A DNA stretch of 64,000 nucleotides from Anadara kagoshimensis (GCA_021292105.1 CM037875.1:1969171-2033170), one strand, 5' to 3'. Shown: positions 35,845 through 45,534, numbered from the stretch's first letter. The notes: a model not told the origin generated them from the sequence alone. Program-made: numbers and translations.

Positions 35845-36012
35845 CAATAAAACCTCATTATAATGCTCCTCAATAACTTAACCACTTCCCTTATTGCCAC
35901 ACTTTTTAGATGTCCAAAAATCCCTTTTTTCCATGTTTTTCTTTATAACCCCCTGTCAGTTTATCACAAATTTGACAGAACAAATGCTAGTAATGAAATG
36001 AGGTTGAATTGT
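35845..36012. mobile_element. MITE family M2, worn copy
   Basis: Left ATAAAACCTCATTATAATG, right ATGAGGTTGAATTGTAT, interior GCCACACTTTTTAG and CTTTATAACCCCC. Confidence 0.55.
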
Positions 36013-36216
36013 ATATAAGGAATTGTATAAATTATTATTTTATTATACCTCATAATAAATTCTATTGGTATAATTGATGAATTTAATCTCATGATCAAAA
36101 GACAAATGCTCATGATCCCCTAATGCAATCAATTTTACCTGTAATATTCTACCCCCTTGGCAACCCTCTATGATCTTTGGGCCGAGGATATAAAAATCCA
36201 TAAAACTGTCAGCAGG

Positions 36217-36379
36217 TTATGAGGGAGATATGAAGGTTTGTTCTAAATCAGAAAGTCATGTTCGTAGAAGCCAAGGCTAAGAGGAACATGTTCTACCTAG
36301 AAAGTCATGTTCTCAAAGGGCAAGGCCGTGAGGAACATGATTTTTCAAGGTAGAACAAATCTTCATGTCCCCCTTATAA
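36217..36379. repeat. compound hairpin upstream of the receptor gene
   Basis: Outer arms (36217-36244 and 36352-36379) are inverted. Between them are two direct copies of a ~45 bp unit, each itself inverted as CATGTTC...GAACATG around GCCAAGGC or GCAAGGCC. It ends about 150 bases before the receptor ATG. Confidence 0.8.
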
Positions 36380-36410
36380 GTAGGGAATAAATGTATAATG
36401 TTTTATATAT

Positions 36411-36534
36411 TTTTTTTTATATTTTGTAGATATTTTGTGAACATGGTCTGTCAATACTAATGACATATTTGTACATATCATTTTTTTTATATTTTGTAGA
36501 TATTTTGTAAACATGGTCTGTCAATACTAATGAC
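36411..36534 (+). promoter_or_regulatory. duplicated leader with acceptor-like sites and uORFs
   Basis: A 54-base block occurs at 36411-36464 and again at 36481-36534 with one mismatch, offset by 70 bases. Each copy has a T-rich tract, TTTTGTAG (AG at 36428-36429 and 36498-36499), a mini-ORF ATGGTCTGTCAATACTAA and a TAATG where the stop overlaps the next ATG. In copy 2 that ATG is the receptor start. In copy 1 it opens a 16-codon uORF ending at 36510. Confidence 0.7.
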
Positions 36535-37687
36535 GAACTTATCAGAAGTAGATGCTGTAAACACTACAATCCCGAAAATGAACTTGACAGTATCATATTC
36601 AAATGATACAGGACCTGCCATGACTTATTGTGACATGTCGTCAGCCGTTACGTTTCAGTATTACACCTGGGGCGTTGTCGCCAATATTATCGCAGTTTAT
36701 GGAATTATTGGGAACATTTTATCTATTGTTGTATTACGACACAGAATGATGCAGAATTCGACATCATACTACCTGATATCATTGGCTGTTTACGACATCG
36801 TGGTTTTGCTTTCCATGTCGCTATTTTTAGCGCTTCCTACAATATATCTGGAGAAGAAACAGTTAGAAGGATATTATTATGCCTACAGATACATGCATCC
36901 TTTCTGCTACCCGTTGGCATTACTTGCTCAAACAGCAACCATTTATACAGTTGTCGGATTTACAATAGAGCGGTTTATTGCGGTTTGCCGACCACTACAA
37001 GCAGCACATACATGTACGACAGCCAGAACAAAGATGATCATTTGTTTAATTTTTGCATGTTCTGTTGTGTATAATATGCCACGTTTTCTGGAAACAAAAA
37101 CTGAGGAAGTCTGGGATCAGGAGAATAATCGGACAATTCCCGTTATTCAGTACACGGAAGTCGGACAAAATGAGGTGTTTAAACAGGTGTATTTTATTTA
37201 TCTGAATCTGATTGTCATGTTTGGAATTCCGTTTTCTCTACTTTCAGTACTTAACGTTATGTTAATAAGAGCAGTGAGAAAAGCGCACCAGGAACGATCT
37301 CGAATGAGTCAATCCGTTTCTAAGGAAGCTAATCTAACCGTAATGTTGATAGCTGTCATTATTGTGTTTTTAGTGTGTCAACTGCCATCTATCGCAGACA
37401 ATATTTTGTGGACGATTTTTGACGCCTCAGTTTTACAATGCTCAATTCATTATACCAGATTTACAACTATTAGTAATCTGATGGTGGTGGTAAACTCTGC
37501 CGTAAATTTTATTCTTTACTGTTTATTTGGAAAGAGATTTCGAAGAACTTTTGTTAAAATTTTCAATCCTTGGAAAAAGAAGGAGTTACGTTTTAACAAG
37601 TTTATTATGTATGACAGCACAATGGTTAACAGTAGTCAACGGCGACAAGTGACCAGAGTATATGATAGCGATACAACATTGGTTTAA
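36530..37687 (+). CDS. class A GPCR, FMRFamide/neuropeptide receptor-like
   Basis: A complete 385-residue seven-helix receptor in one exon. The N-terminus has four N-glycosylation sequons (N3, N11, N18, N25). TM1 carries GN at 61-62. TM2 carries the LAVYD Asp at 89. TM3 has Cys126 and an ERF triplet (147-149) in place of DRY. TM6 has CQLP (283-286), and TM7 has NSAVNFILY (322-330) in place of NPxxY. A basic helix 8 (GKRFRRTF) follows. These features and ERFIAVCRPL fit the invertebrate FMRFamide-receptor-like group, which couples to G proteins at the plasma membrane; the ligand is inferred only. Extracellular loop 2 has no Cys to pair with Cys126. The tail ends TTLV, a class I PDZ ligand. The start is the only sensible ATG before TM1. 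AATAAA occurs at about 38401. Confidence 0.95.
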   Translation: MTNLSEVDAVNTTIPKMNLTVSYSNDTGPAMTYCDMSSAVTFQYYTWGVVANIIAVYGIIGNILSIVVLRHRMMQNSTSYYLISLAVYDIVVLLSMSLFLALPTIYLEKKQLEGYYYAYRYMHPFCYPLALLAQTATIYTVVGFTIERFIAVCRPLQAAHTCTTARTKMIICLIFACSVVYNMPRFLETKTEEVWDQENNRTIPVIQYTEVGQNEVFKQVYFIYLNLIVMFGIPFSLLSVLNVMLIRAVRKAHQERSRMSQSVSKEANLTVMLIAVIIVFLVCQLPSIADNILWTIFDASVLQCSIHYTRFTTISNLMVVVNSAVNFILYCLFGKRFRRTFVKIFNPWKKKELRFNKFIMYDSTMVNSSQRRQVTRVYDSDTTLV

Positions 37688-38235
37688 ACTCTAAAATTTT
37701 CTATCACTAAAAAGGCAATTTTTTTTACTTTGCTTTTTACAAAGATAGAACAGTGGTGAATGTTATGCATTTATGCTGCTAAAGTGGCAAAAATAATATA
37801 CTTTACTGCTTAAAAAGATAGACTACAAAGTATAATGTGGCCACAAAAATCAAAAGAAATGCCATGTGGTAATTGATACACAAAGGTGATGGAAATATTA
37901 AACATTATTATATATTTACAATCACTGCTTTTTATCTTATATAAACTTATTGATAAGAATAGTGAACTAGTGACCAGTCAACATCTTGTAAAGTCTGATT
38001 TTGATTTGCTTTCTTAATTGTGACATCATAGAAGGCTAAATACATTGAAGGGATGAAATTATGTCACAGAAGGCGGGGCTAAATGCTTTGAAAAGATGAA
38101 TAGCACTGTTCCATTCACAAACAAAGCCAGGGGATAAGAAATGAAAATCAGTATTTTGTTATATTAAATGATTGGCCTTTTGCAAATTCTAATACAAATA
38201 TCATCAATTAATATTGTAAATATAAGATATAACTT
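37688..38235 (+). other. receptor 3' flank
   Basis: No further ORF. Probably the 3' UTR in part. Confidence 0.4.
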
Positions 38236-38366
38236 TCAATTTGTTGCGGTTTATGGGGTTATGAACAAGATTCTGGAAGTAGCAACTCCCATCATGAAAT
38301 TACTTCAAACTTTTAAAAGAATTTGCCACTTCCAAGATTGTTTATACCCCATAAACCACAAAAAAT
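38236..38366. repeat. hairpin in the receptor 3' flank, ~46 bp arms
   Basis: The left arm 38236-38285 and right arm 38321-38366 are inverted (GGTTTATGGGGTTATGAACA against the reversed TGTTTATACCCCATAAACC). The loop is about 35 bases. If the receptor mRNA runs to the AATAAA at 38401, the hairpin is in its 3' UTR. Confidence 0.75.
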
Positions 38367-38660
38367 TTGAATTTTTTCAATAATATTACTAAGGTTGTAT
38401 AATAAAATAATTTATGACACTATGTAAAATTCATTTATCATTTTAACAGATACATTTTAACAGATAGTTACCAATTTGTAACTTTGTGTGTTAGTCTTCA
38501 TAAATCTGGCCCCGGTTTCAAAATCATTTTTTTACTCAAGATTTTCCTTAACTTTAATTTGGCTAATTAAAACCCTTTATAATTTTGTTAATTGTTGACA
38601 TAATAGGAAATTTAAGGTGTCATTTTAAAGATTATATCAAGCTCATGACATCTACATTTA

Positions 38661-40037
38661 CAGTGCTTACGGCAGTAGCGGATCTCAGTCAGTAGCGGAT
38701 CATTTTTTAGGATAAAGTTAATTTTTTCCATATTATTACGAGAGACCAATAAAACTCGGATATATTTCTGTAAAGCTGGTATTTTTACTTAATTCTACGG
38801 TTCCTTTTTGTTGATAAACGTCCTATTTTTTTAAATTCTCGGCTTTTTAATGCGAATGTCACAAGCGTCTCGGCGACATGGATGTGATTTTCAAAACCTA
38901 ACTTTCGATTTGACCAACGTGTTCAATACTTTCAAAGGTAATTTGAAATGATTACAATAGCTCTATACACTCGTTAACATGTCTTCTTTCACGACATAAA
39001 CCTTTGTTGAGCTTTACAGTTCATGACAATAAAAAATAAACCAGTTTATGCAGGGTGCTATTACGGCAATAACGGATCAGCTGCTGTCTACAGGGGACCT
39101 CTCGAAAGGCTAAGAAAAATATGGCATGTACCCATGGGGCTGTCTGGTGCTTTCAGAAAAATAATAGATTCTGATGGGTTCAGTTATATATATGCAGAGG
39201 CTATTGGAAAACCAGTGACTAGCTTCCCTCCATGGCCAGTACCCCATGAGAAAGATGGGGGCATTGTCGTGCCATGCCACTATCTTATTTATCATATGAT
39301 AAGACCAGATCAATGGGCATTTTAAAGAAGCCATAATTGTCATGAAGGATAATCTGTAGGAGATTAGAATATATTGAATAAATACATTAATATCCAACCC
39401 TATATTTTATGTTTAAGACAATTAAAGTTTTATTCCGTTCTATTTTTGTCTGGTAACAATTTTGGACCTATGATGTACAGTGTACAATACCAATAAGTAT
39501 CATTGTATGCATATACTGTTCTTGTCAAAATAAAATCTTCATGGACAAGAGTATGTCATAATATTTATAACTTATAAGGTACAATTATTTTATTTTATTT
39601 CCTTCGCCATTTACTGCTTTTATAATTCAGTATTCAAGACAATGTTGATTGACTTAATTTATCAGGAACATTGCGATGATTTGTTTTTTGTTATTTATTT
39701 TAATCATGACATTTGTTGATATTATGATTAAAACTCTTTAATATTGTTTCATGATTTGTATTTCTTGCAATTGAATGATGGAAACTCAGACTACTCATGT
39801 TTTGAGTTAATCTCCTTTCGTTTTTTTGACACTAGGTGGCGTGATCCGCTACTCACAAATTGATTCGTTACTGACGTAAATACATGGGATACAAAACGCG
39901 TGGATTGCCCACACTAATGATAAATTGAGAGTGGAGAAATGTCAATTGATAGTACCAAAAAATTACAATCGGCAGTGATGTTTTTCTCGGAGAGCAGTGA
40001 ATATTGCACTAATGATCCGCTACTGCCGTAAGCACTG
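38661..40037. mobile_element. 1377-bp TA-target transposon with 24-bp perfect TIRs
   Basis: The ends 38661-38684 (CAGTGCTTACGGCAGTAG...) and 40014-40037 are a perfect 24-bp inverted repeat, and TA flanks both sides (38659-38660, 40038-40039). The motif TACGGCAGTAGCGGATCA or close forms recur inside: 38686-38702, 39061-39079, reversed at 39842-39853 and 39861-39879. TA duplication points to the IS630/Tc1/mariner group or another TA-inserting superfamily. The only long ORF (39023-39325) shows no DDE/D motif I can see, so this is probably non-autonomous. Confidence 0.85.
39023..39325 (+). CDS. 100-codon ORF inside the TA transposon, unknown
   Basis: An intact ORF starting MTIKNKPVYAGCYYG and ending MIRPDQWAF, visibly less AT-rich than the rest of the element. 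It has three Cys (12, 94-region and nearby His) but no clear zinc finger. Aromatic and Gly/Pro-rich stretches (FPPWPVPHEKDGG) look like a folded protein rather than random translation. Codons 11-17 are coded by the internal TIR-like motif (39061-39079). It could be an element protein, a captured host fragment or one exon of either. No function can be assigned. Confidence 0.4.
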   Translation: MTIKNKPVYAGCYYGNNGSAAVYRGPLERLRKIWHVPMGLSGAFRKIIDSDGFSYIYAEAIGKPVTSFPPWPVPHEKDGGIVVPCHYLIYHMIRPDQWAF

Positions 40038-40316
40038 TAGTTTTGACAAAAATATTTATTTGTTGTTCCAAAAAAAGCTTGACAAAATTTACTAAATTTA
40101 AACTAAGAAAAATCCTGCTAGGATATCAGGGCTCAAAGATCAGCGAAAGATGGGACTAAAATAGGTGCCATGGCAACTAATTTCTGATTTTGTGGCCATT
40201 TATTTGCTTTAAGTGGCCAATTTGGCTACAGGAAATTTCTATTGTCAAAATCTGATTTTAAAGCTTGTAGTTCACTATTGACCAAGTAATTATATCATAT
40301 ATCACAAGCTTTTCAA

Positions 40317-40696
40317 GAGGGCGCGGTGGCCTAATGGATAAGACGTCAGTCTTCAAATCCAGTGTCTCTCACCGCTGTGAGTTCTGAGTCCCGCTCGGAC
40401 CACATGTGGGAAAGTGAATTTTCCTTACTGTTGGCCTTTACTGATTCACCTGGTATCAGTATAATGGACTGGGGGAGTGGTACGCTTGTCTGTGACGTAC
40501 TGACTCTGTGAGCTAGCACGGTAAAGTCGCCCTGAGTGCGCGCTAGTACAAGGCAGACCATACAACACACCCGCACTTCACATGCATACACAAAATTGTT
40601 CATTGATTAATCCAAAGAGATTAATAAAATAGTTCTCGTCGTGAATAGCTGAAAAATTGCTGATGCGACATTAAGCAACATTCAACCAACCAACCA
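40317..40696 (+). mobile_element. tRNA-derived SINE (third family) with 13-bp TSD
   Basis: The head GCGGTGGCCTAATGGATAAG is a pol III A box of the tRNA-Arg type, and GTGAGTTCTGAGTCCCG is a worn B box about 40 bases on. The body is ~300 bp and the tail is CAACCAACCAAC. The 13-bp duplication ACAAGCTTTTCAA stands at 40304-40316 and 40697-40709. The minus ORF at 40346-40603 lies inside and is not a gene. Confidence 0.9.
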
Positions 40697-40709
40697 ACAA
40701 GCTTTTCAA

Positions 40710-41075
40710 AGAAGGTTATAAATGTTGTTAAATAGAGCTTCCAGAAAAAAAAATTTCTTTATAGTTACATTTTTGCCAACTAAAATTTTTTATTGGCACC
40801 TGAAAATTTTTGATAAGGAGCCACAGCCTCAAAACTAAAAAGGTCACTTTGAGATCTTGATATATATTTCTACGACAATTTAGTTGTTTAAAATGACTGG
40901 ATTGGATGTGACTATCAGGTGCTCACAGAATCAGTTTAACGCAGACAAGCATACCACTCCCTCAATCACATCATACTGACACCTGATGAAGTAGTCTATG
41001 CTCTATCCTCTTAATAACAAGCACCAGATGAAGAAGAATCTAAAATTTTGAGGTTTTATGTATCACTGGACCTCG
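40710..41075. other. non-coding sequence
   Basis: Nothing seen. Confidence 0.4.
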
Positions 41076-41335
41076 CCCCAGTTTCACAATCATTGCTTGG
41101 CTAAGATTTTCCTTAATGTAAATTTAGCAAATTTTGGTAATCTCTTTTTGGAACTACTGTATTTTTGTCAAAACTGAATGCAAATGTTTATTTATAGCAA
41201 TTATCTTAAAACTGACACATTTATTGAATACATGAATACATGTATCTTCAAAATCAACAAAATGATAAAGATTTTAAATATTGCAAGATTTAAGTTAAGG
41301 AAAATCTTAGCTAAGAAATGGTTGTGAAACTGGGG
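41076..41335. mobile_element. MITE family M3, full copy
   Basis: 260 bp with ~40-bp inverted ends (CCCCAGTTTCACAATCATTG; TTGTGAAACTGGGG). Interior TTTTTGGAACTACTG and AACTGAATGCAAATG. Confidence 0.85.
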
Positions 41336-41399
41336 CCAGGATTAAGACCCATATTACCCAGCTCTCAAGGGTGATGCTTACCACGGTGCCCCACAGAGG

Positions 41400-41845
41400 C
41401 AGCGAAAGTGGTGTAGAATAATGATGATTAATGTTTAAGTCAAGATTCTTTTACTATTATTGTTGTGGAATGGATGAAGAAAACCAAAACATCTGGACCA
41501 AACCACAAACATCTCTTCTACCCACTTACTAAAGTTCCTGAACAAAAGAAAGTGCGGAATGGAGTGGGGAATAATGGTGCTTTTTTTTTGCCCCAGACAA
41601 GACTTTCATTTATATCAAAGCTGCCAGTTCTGAAATGGTTGAGGAAACCAAGGTGCCTGGAGAAAACCACAGACTATAGGCAAGCAACCTGACAATGTTT
41701 TCCACATTAGAATCTAGGCAGTAGAAGGCGCTGGGTAGAGCATGCTTTAGATCTGTAAGAGCATGCTTTAGTTCGCTTGGCCACAGAGGCCCTAACACAT
41801 ATGACCCTCGACAGAGCAGCTTGACCAAAAAGACCATTAAATTGT
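41400..41845 (-). repeat. tRNA-derived SINE family B, long copy
   Basis: Landmarks GTTCTGAAATGGTTGAGGAA, GAGAAAACCACAGAC, AAGCAACCTGACAATG, then TTGGCCACAGAGGCCCT, whose complement is a Leu/Ser-type tRNA start. An A-rich (CAAAAA)n tract follows to 41893. Confidence 0.65.
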
Positions 41846-41893
41846 AAAAAAAAACAAAAAAAACAAAAAAAAAAACAAAAACAAAAAACAAAA

Positions 41894-42755
41894 AATAGAA
41901 TTTATGTCAATGCACTCAGTATAGAAGTGCCACTGTATGTGTATTCTACAAACGAAATTAGAACAGTACACCTAAATGCATGCAAAACATCTCTTTATAA
42001 AGACAGCCTAATGAAGCGTTAGGTATTAACTATGCTATTTAGTACAACTATAGATAACAATTATCAGCAAATTTGACTTTGTAAACAAGACACATTTTCA
42101 CCGTAAAGATTAATCAGTCTATGAGAGCGTTCTCCTCTGTCTACGTTGTGACTCTGACTCGTATTTTTTTTTATTCATTCATTACGGCTAAACAACACAA
42201 TGATATATCAGTAGCCTTTGATTTGTGTAACGTCCACGTTAATACTAATGATCTCCGTCAATGAACGACTATCCAACCATCTCATACAAATCATTCAACT
42301 GACTGGACAACAGATTTGTTAAGTCATATCCAATTTAAAATTACTTTTATAGCTGCCTAACTGACATACAAATTGAGCAATACATTTTAGCAATGGCCGA
42401 TTCAAAGGCTTTAAATACATTTATTTATTTTTTTAAAAATATGAATGCGTGCAGTTTTTTTCTTAATATTTAGCCCAAATTTGAGATTCTTGAGTATTTC
42501 ATCAGTTTTAAGATGACAAATTGAGCAATACATTTTAATAATGGCTAGTTTCTTTTTAAATTTATGCAGTATTTTCATAATGCATTTTTCAAAGTAAAGG
42601 CTCTTTGAGTATTTCATTTAGCCAACAGTTTTAATAGAACAAGAGCTTTTATTGAAAGTAAAATCCGGTGTCAAAGAAAAAAATTCAAAAGGCTATAACT
42701 ACTAGAAATGAACTGGAACAGAAAAACAATATGCACAACTACATCTCCCACTTGT
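41894..42755. other. non-coding sequence with a short duplication
   Basis: AATTGAGCAATACATTTTA at 42372 and 42521 marks a ~150 bp old duplication. No gene seen. Confidence 0.45.
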
Positions 42756-42758
42756 CAC

Positions 42759-43089
42759 CACTACAGTAAGCTCAGTTGGAAGTGTTCACTCCGTATATGG
42801 TAGGTCATGGGTTCAAACCCCAGCTGGGATTTCATCAAAACTTGAAAATATGTAGTGACTGTTTTTTCATCAAGCACTCATCATTTAGAAATGAAAGTCT
42901 GGAAGGGATTTTAAACCCAATGCCTGGTGTCAAGGCAGGTGTGGAACATTAATGAACCCTGCCTGCATATTGTTCTGAATGTGCTGCAAAGTTAAAAATT
43001 TCTGCCACCATATCTATAGCTGGTGCCATCTTGATATAAGTGAAATATTCTTGACTGGGACATAACACTCCATCCATGCAATCAATCTA
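42759..43089 (+). mobile_element. full-length tRNA-derived SINE, family A, plus strand
   Basis: The best reference copy: head with A box (AAGCTCAGTTGGAAGTG, 42768) and B box (GGGTTCAAACCCC, 42810), body AAAACTTGAAAATATG, TAGTGACTGTTTTTTCA, AAGTGAAATATTCTTGACTG, tail CAATCAATC. It shows that the many minus-strand copies are SINEs with pol III heads. Confidence 0.85.
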
Positions 43090-43367
43090 GATTTAACACT
43101 GAAGCAGCATATCACAAAAGTACAAAATACGGATTACGATTTGATGATTTGATAGTTACGAGATCTTCATGTCCAACAGACTGCTAAATTAAACCTTTAT
43201 TATAATACAAACTGGCAGATGGACAATGCTTTAACCATTAAGGAAGATTGCCAGTTGTCATCGGGAAAACTTAATACAACAGTCAAGTACAAATTAAGCT
43301 TCATATTGGATATCAATACTGGACAGGATAAATTATTTGGACTTTTAGGATAATAATATATAAAGTA

Positions 43368-43564
43368 CACTAAAACTCGATTCATTGCCACTTTTTATTC
43401 AGCCAATTTTTGGCATTATAAAGGAGTTTGGCCATGAATCAAGACTGACTTATAACGAAAAACATAGAAAAACATAGAAAATATGGATTTTATGAACTTC
43501 AAAAAAGTGTGACGATAAGTGAGGTGACAATGTTATCAAGGGGCATTTTAATAAGGTTTTACTG
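43368..43564. mobile_element. MITE family M2
   Basis: Ends CACTAAAACTCGATTC and AAGGTTTTACTG, TA on both sides (43366-43367, 43565-43566). Interior GGCATTATAAAGGAGTTTGG, TGACGATAAGTGAGGTGAC. Confidence 0.8.
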
Positions 43565-43566
43565 TA

Positions 43567-43745
43567 CAGTCAAACCTGTCTATAAAGGCCACCAAAGGGA
43601 AACAGTAAAAATGGCCTTTATGGGCAGGTAGCCTTTATATACAGGCTTAAATAATGTGAATAAAGAACAATTGGGATACAATTTTACTGGCCTTTATTAA
43701 CAGGTTGCCCTTATATAAAGGTGATTTTTAAGGCAGGTTGGACTG
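43567..43745. mobile_element. MITE family M1, abutting M2
   Basis: Ends CAGTCAAACCTGTC and GGTTGGACTG, flanked by TA. It shares the TA at 43565-43566 with the M2 copy to its left. Confidence 0.8.
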
Positions 43746-43749
43746 TATA

Positions 43750-44110
43750 TATATTTGGTGTTTTAAACTCCAGTCAAGATATTTTCTATTATTTCGAGGT
43801 GTTCAGTTTAGGAATGGTGAAGGAAACCAGAGTGCCTAGAGAAAACCACAACCTATGACATTTTTTTACCAATTCAGCTATTATAGTGGTATATACAACA
43901 AGATATCTGGTAGCTACTGCTCGCCTAGTATACCCCAGCTTTTAACTTCAACCACTGATCGTAAAGGTCGCAAAATAAAGTTGGTAAACAGGAAGCAGAT
44001 ATGTGGCAGACTTGAAATCAGTAATTGCACTATAGGACCTCATACTGGGGTTGCATACAAAATTTCAAGTGGCCGTGTTTAGTAGTTGCTAAGAAAACTT
44101 ACAAATTTTT
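43750..44110 (-). repeat. SINE family B fragment and flank
   Basis: GGAATGGTGAAGGAAACCAG and AGAGAAAACCACAACC at 43810-43855. The rest has a phrase (CCTAGTATACCCCAGCTTTTA) also near 3490. No gene. Confidence 0.5.
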
Positions 44111-44114
44111 TGTT

Positions 44115-44450
44115 TCAGACATAAAGACAGAGGTAAACCAGTATTCCCTTTTTCTTCAAAGCAGGGGTAAAATGAAAAAAAAACCAAAAATTTAGTGAAC
44201 AAGATCCCCACCAGCAGGTTCTTTTTTCAGTCAAAAGACTATAACCAACCAGAAAAAAAGCAAACCAACTCAGGCTAATGATATCCACATCTCCTATCAA
44301 TGTTGACACTTTGCACCAAGTTTTGTGAAATAGTATTTCATAGTTTTGGACTTTTTGGGCACACAAAAATTTCAGACGGACGGAAGAATGGACAGATGGA
44401 AACTCAAATTGAATACCCCCTCTTTCTTCAAAAGGCAGGGATAAAACATT
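44115..44450. repeat. HINE-like repeat copy
   Basis: Partner of 20080-20410 (CACATCTCCTATCAATG, TTTGCACCAAGTTTTGTGAA), with a GACGGACGGAAG...GGACAGATGG tract at 44373-44400. Confidence 0.6.
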
Positions 44451-44835
44451 AGCTGAGCAGAATGTGTCACAAAAACACTATGACAAGACCTTGCTCTACT
44501 CCTCAGCGTATCAGTGTAGAGTACAATTCACCCATCATGATTTAATAGTTATTGAATGTTAACCAGACTGCTAAATTAAATTCTAGTAATGGTTTATTTA
44601 CAATGACAAACCTATTGAGTGTTTTATGGACAATGGCGTGGTTAACATCAGAAGTAGTACATCTGAACCTCAAACAAGCATAATCATGTCAATTTTGATT
44701 TTTTTTATTAGAATCACAAGAACTTTAATACAGCTTTTGACCAAGTTCTAATTGTTTTTTATAATTAGAAAATGTCATGGTCTGCTTTCGGCATTGCTGT
44801 ACATCTATTGATTTTAGCGAGCACAAATTTAACCG
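44451..44835. other. non-coding sequence
   Basis: Nothing seen. Confidence 0.4.
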
Positions 44836-44837
44836 TA

Positions 44838-45008
44838 CAGTCCAACCTGCCTTATTGGCCACCTCTATATAAGGGCTTATAAAGGCCAGTAAAATTTATC
44901 CCAATTGTTCTTTATTTATATTATTTGAAACTGTTGATAAAAGCCACCTGCCAATAGAGGCCACTTTTACTGTTTCCCTTTGGTGGCCTTTATAGACAGG
45001 TTTGACTG
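44838..45008. mobile_element. MITE family M1
   Basis: 171 bp, ends CAGTCCAACCTGCC and GACAGGTTTGACTG, flanked by TA (44836-44837, 45009-45010). Confidence 0.8.
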
Positions 45009-45010
45009 TA

Positions 45011-45410
45011 ATTATAATTTGAGTAAATTTACATGGACTTGAATGAGGGTAAATTTTAAGATGATAGGTTTAAACTTGTGCTACTGTGTTAGTGCAAAAT
45101 ATTATCAAATTAGTACACTACTAAAATTAATACATTTATATCATAATTTAAAAAAAAAAATTAATTTACTATTACCGAATCTAGGAATATTTACAATTGC
45201 AATATCTTTGCTCCAATAAAGTATTTGACAACGACTAAACTTTGGAACTTCATAGAGACATTGCTTCAGGCGCTGATGTAATGACGTCAGATGTCAATGC
45301 TCTTGTTGACAGACAGGAGCGACCAACAGCGCATTTCAAATTTGTTTTCAAACAAATGTCGAAAATATAAGACGGCAATAAAATAAATTTTTATCAATAT
45401 TGTAAATATA
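45011..45410. other. non-coding sequence
   Basis: Nothing seen apart from CRE-like TGACGTCAGATGTCA at about 45283. Confidence 0.4.
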
Positions 45411-45419
45411 AGAATTAAA

Positions 45420-45529
45420 GTAATTTTCCAATGTCTATGAACTTGCAAAGTACAATGGTCTGTCTCAAAGTTTTGCATTTAAGACAACCTATTATACTTT
45501 GCAAGTTCATAAAGACATTGGAAAATTAC
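45420..45529. repeat. long hairpin, ~46 bp arms
   Basis: GTAATTTTCCAATGTCTATG opens the left arm (45420-45465) and its complement closes the right arm (45482-45529). The loop is about 16 bases. Confidence 0.85.
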
Positions 45530-45534
45530 CGTAT

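Larger units (their letters stand above)
38509..40134. mobile_element. MITE family M3 split by a nested transposon
   Basis: 38509-38660 and 40038-40134 are the two halves of one M3 MITE (GGCCCCGGTTTCA start; GGAAATTTAAGGTGTC; then GTTTTGACAAA and TTTAAACTAAG). The join lines up with the intact copy at 60760-60971, where TTGCATTCAGTTTTGAC is continuous. Confidence 0.85.

Noticed and set aside
40346..40603. 85-codon minus ORF
   Set aside because: Lies wholly inside a tRNA-derived SINE.
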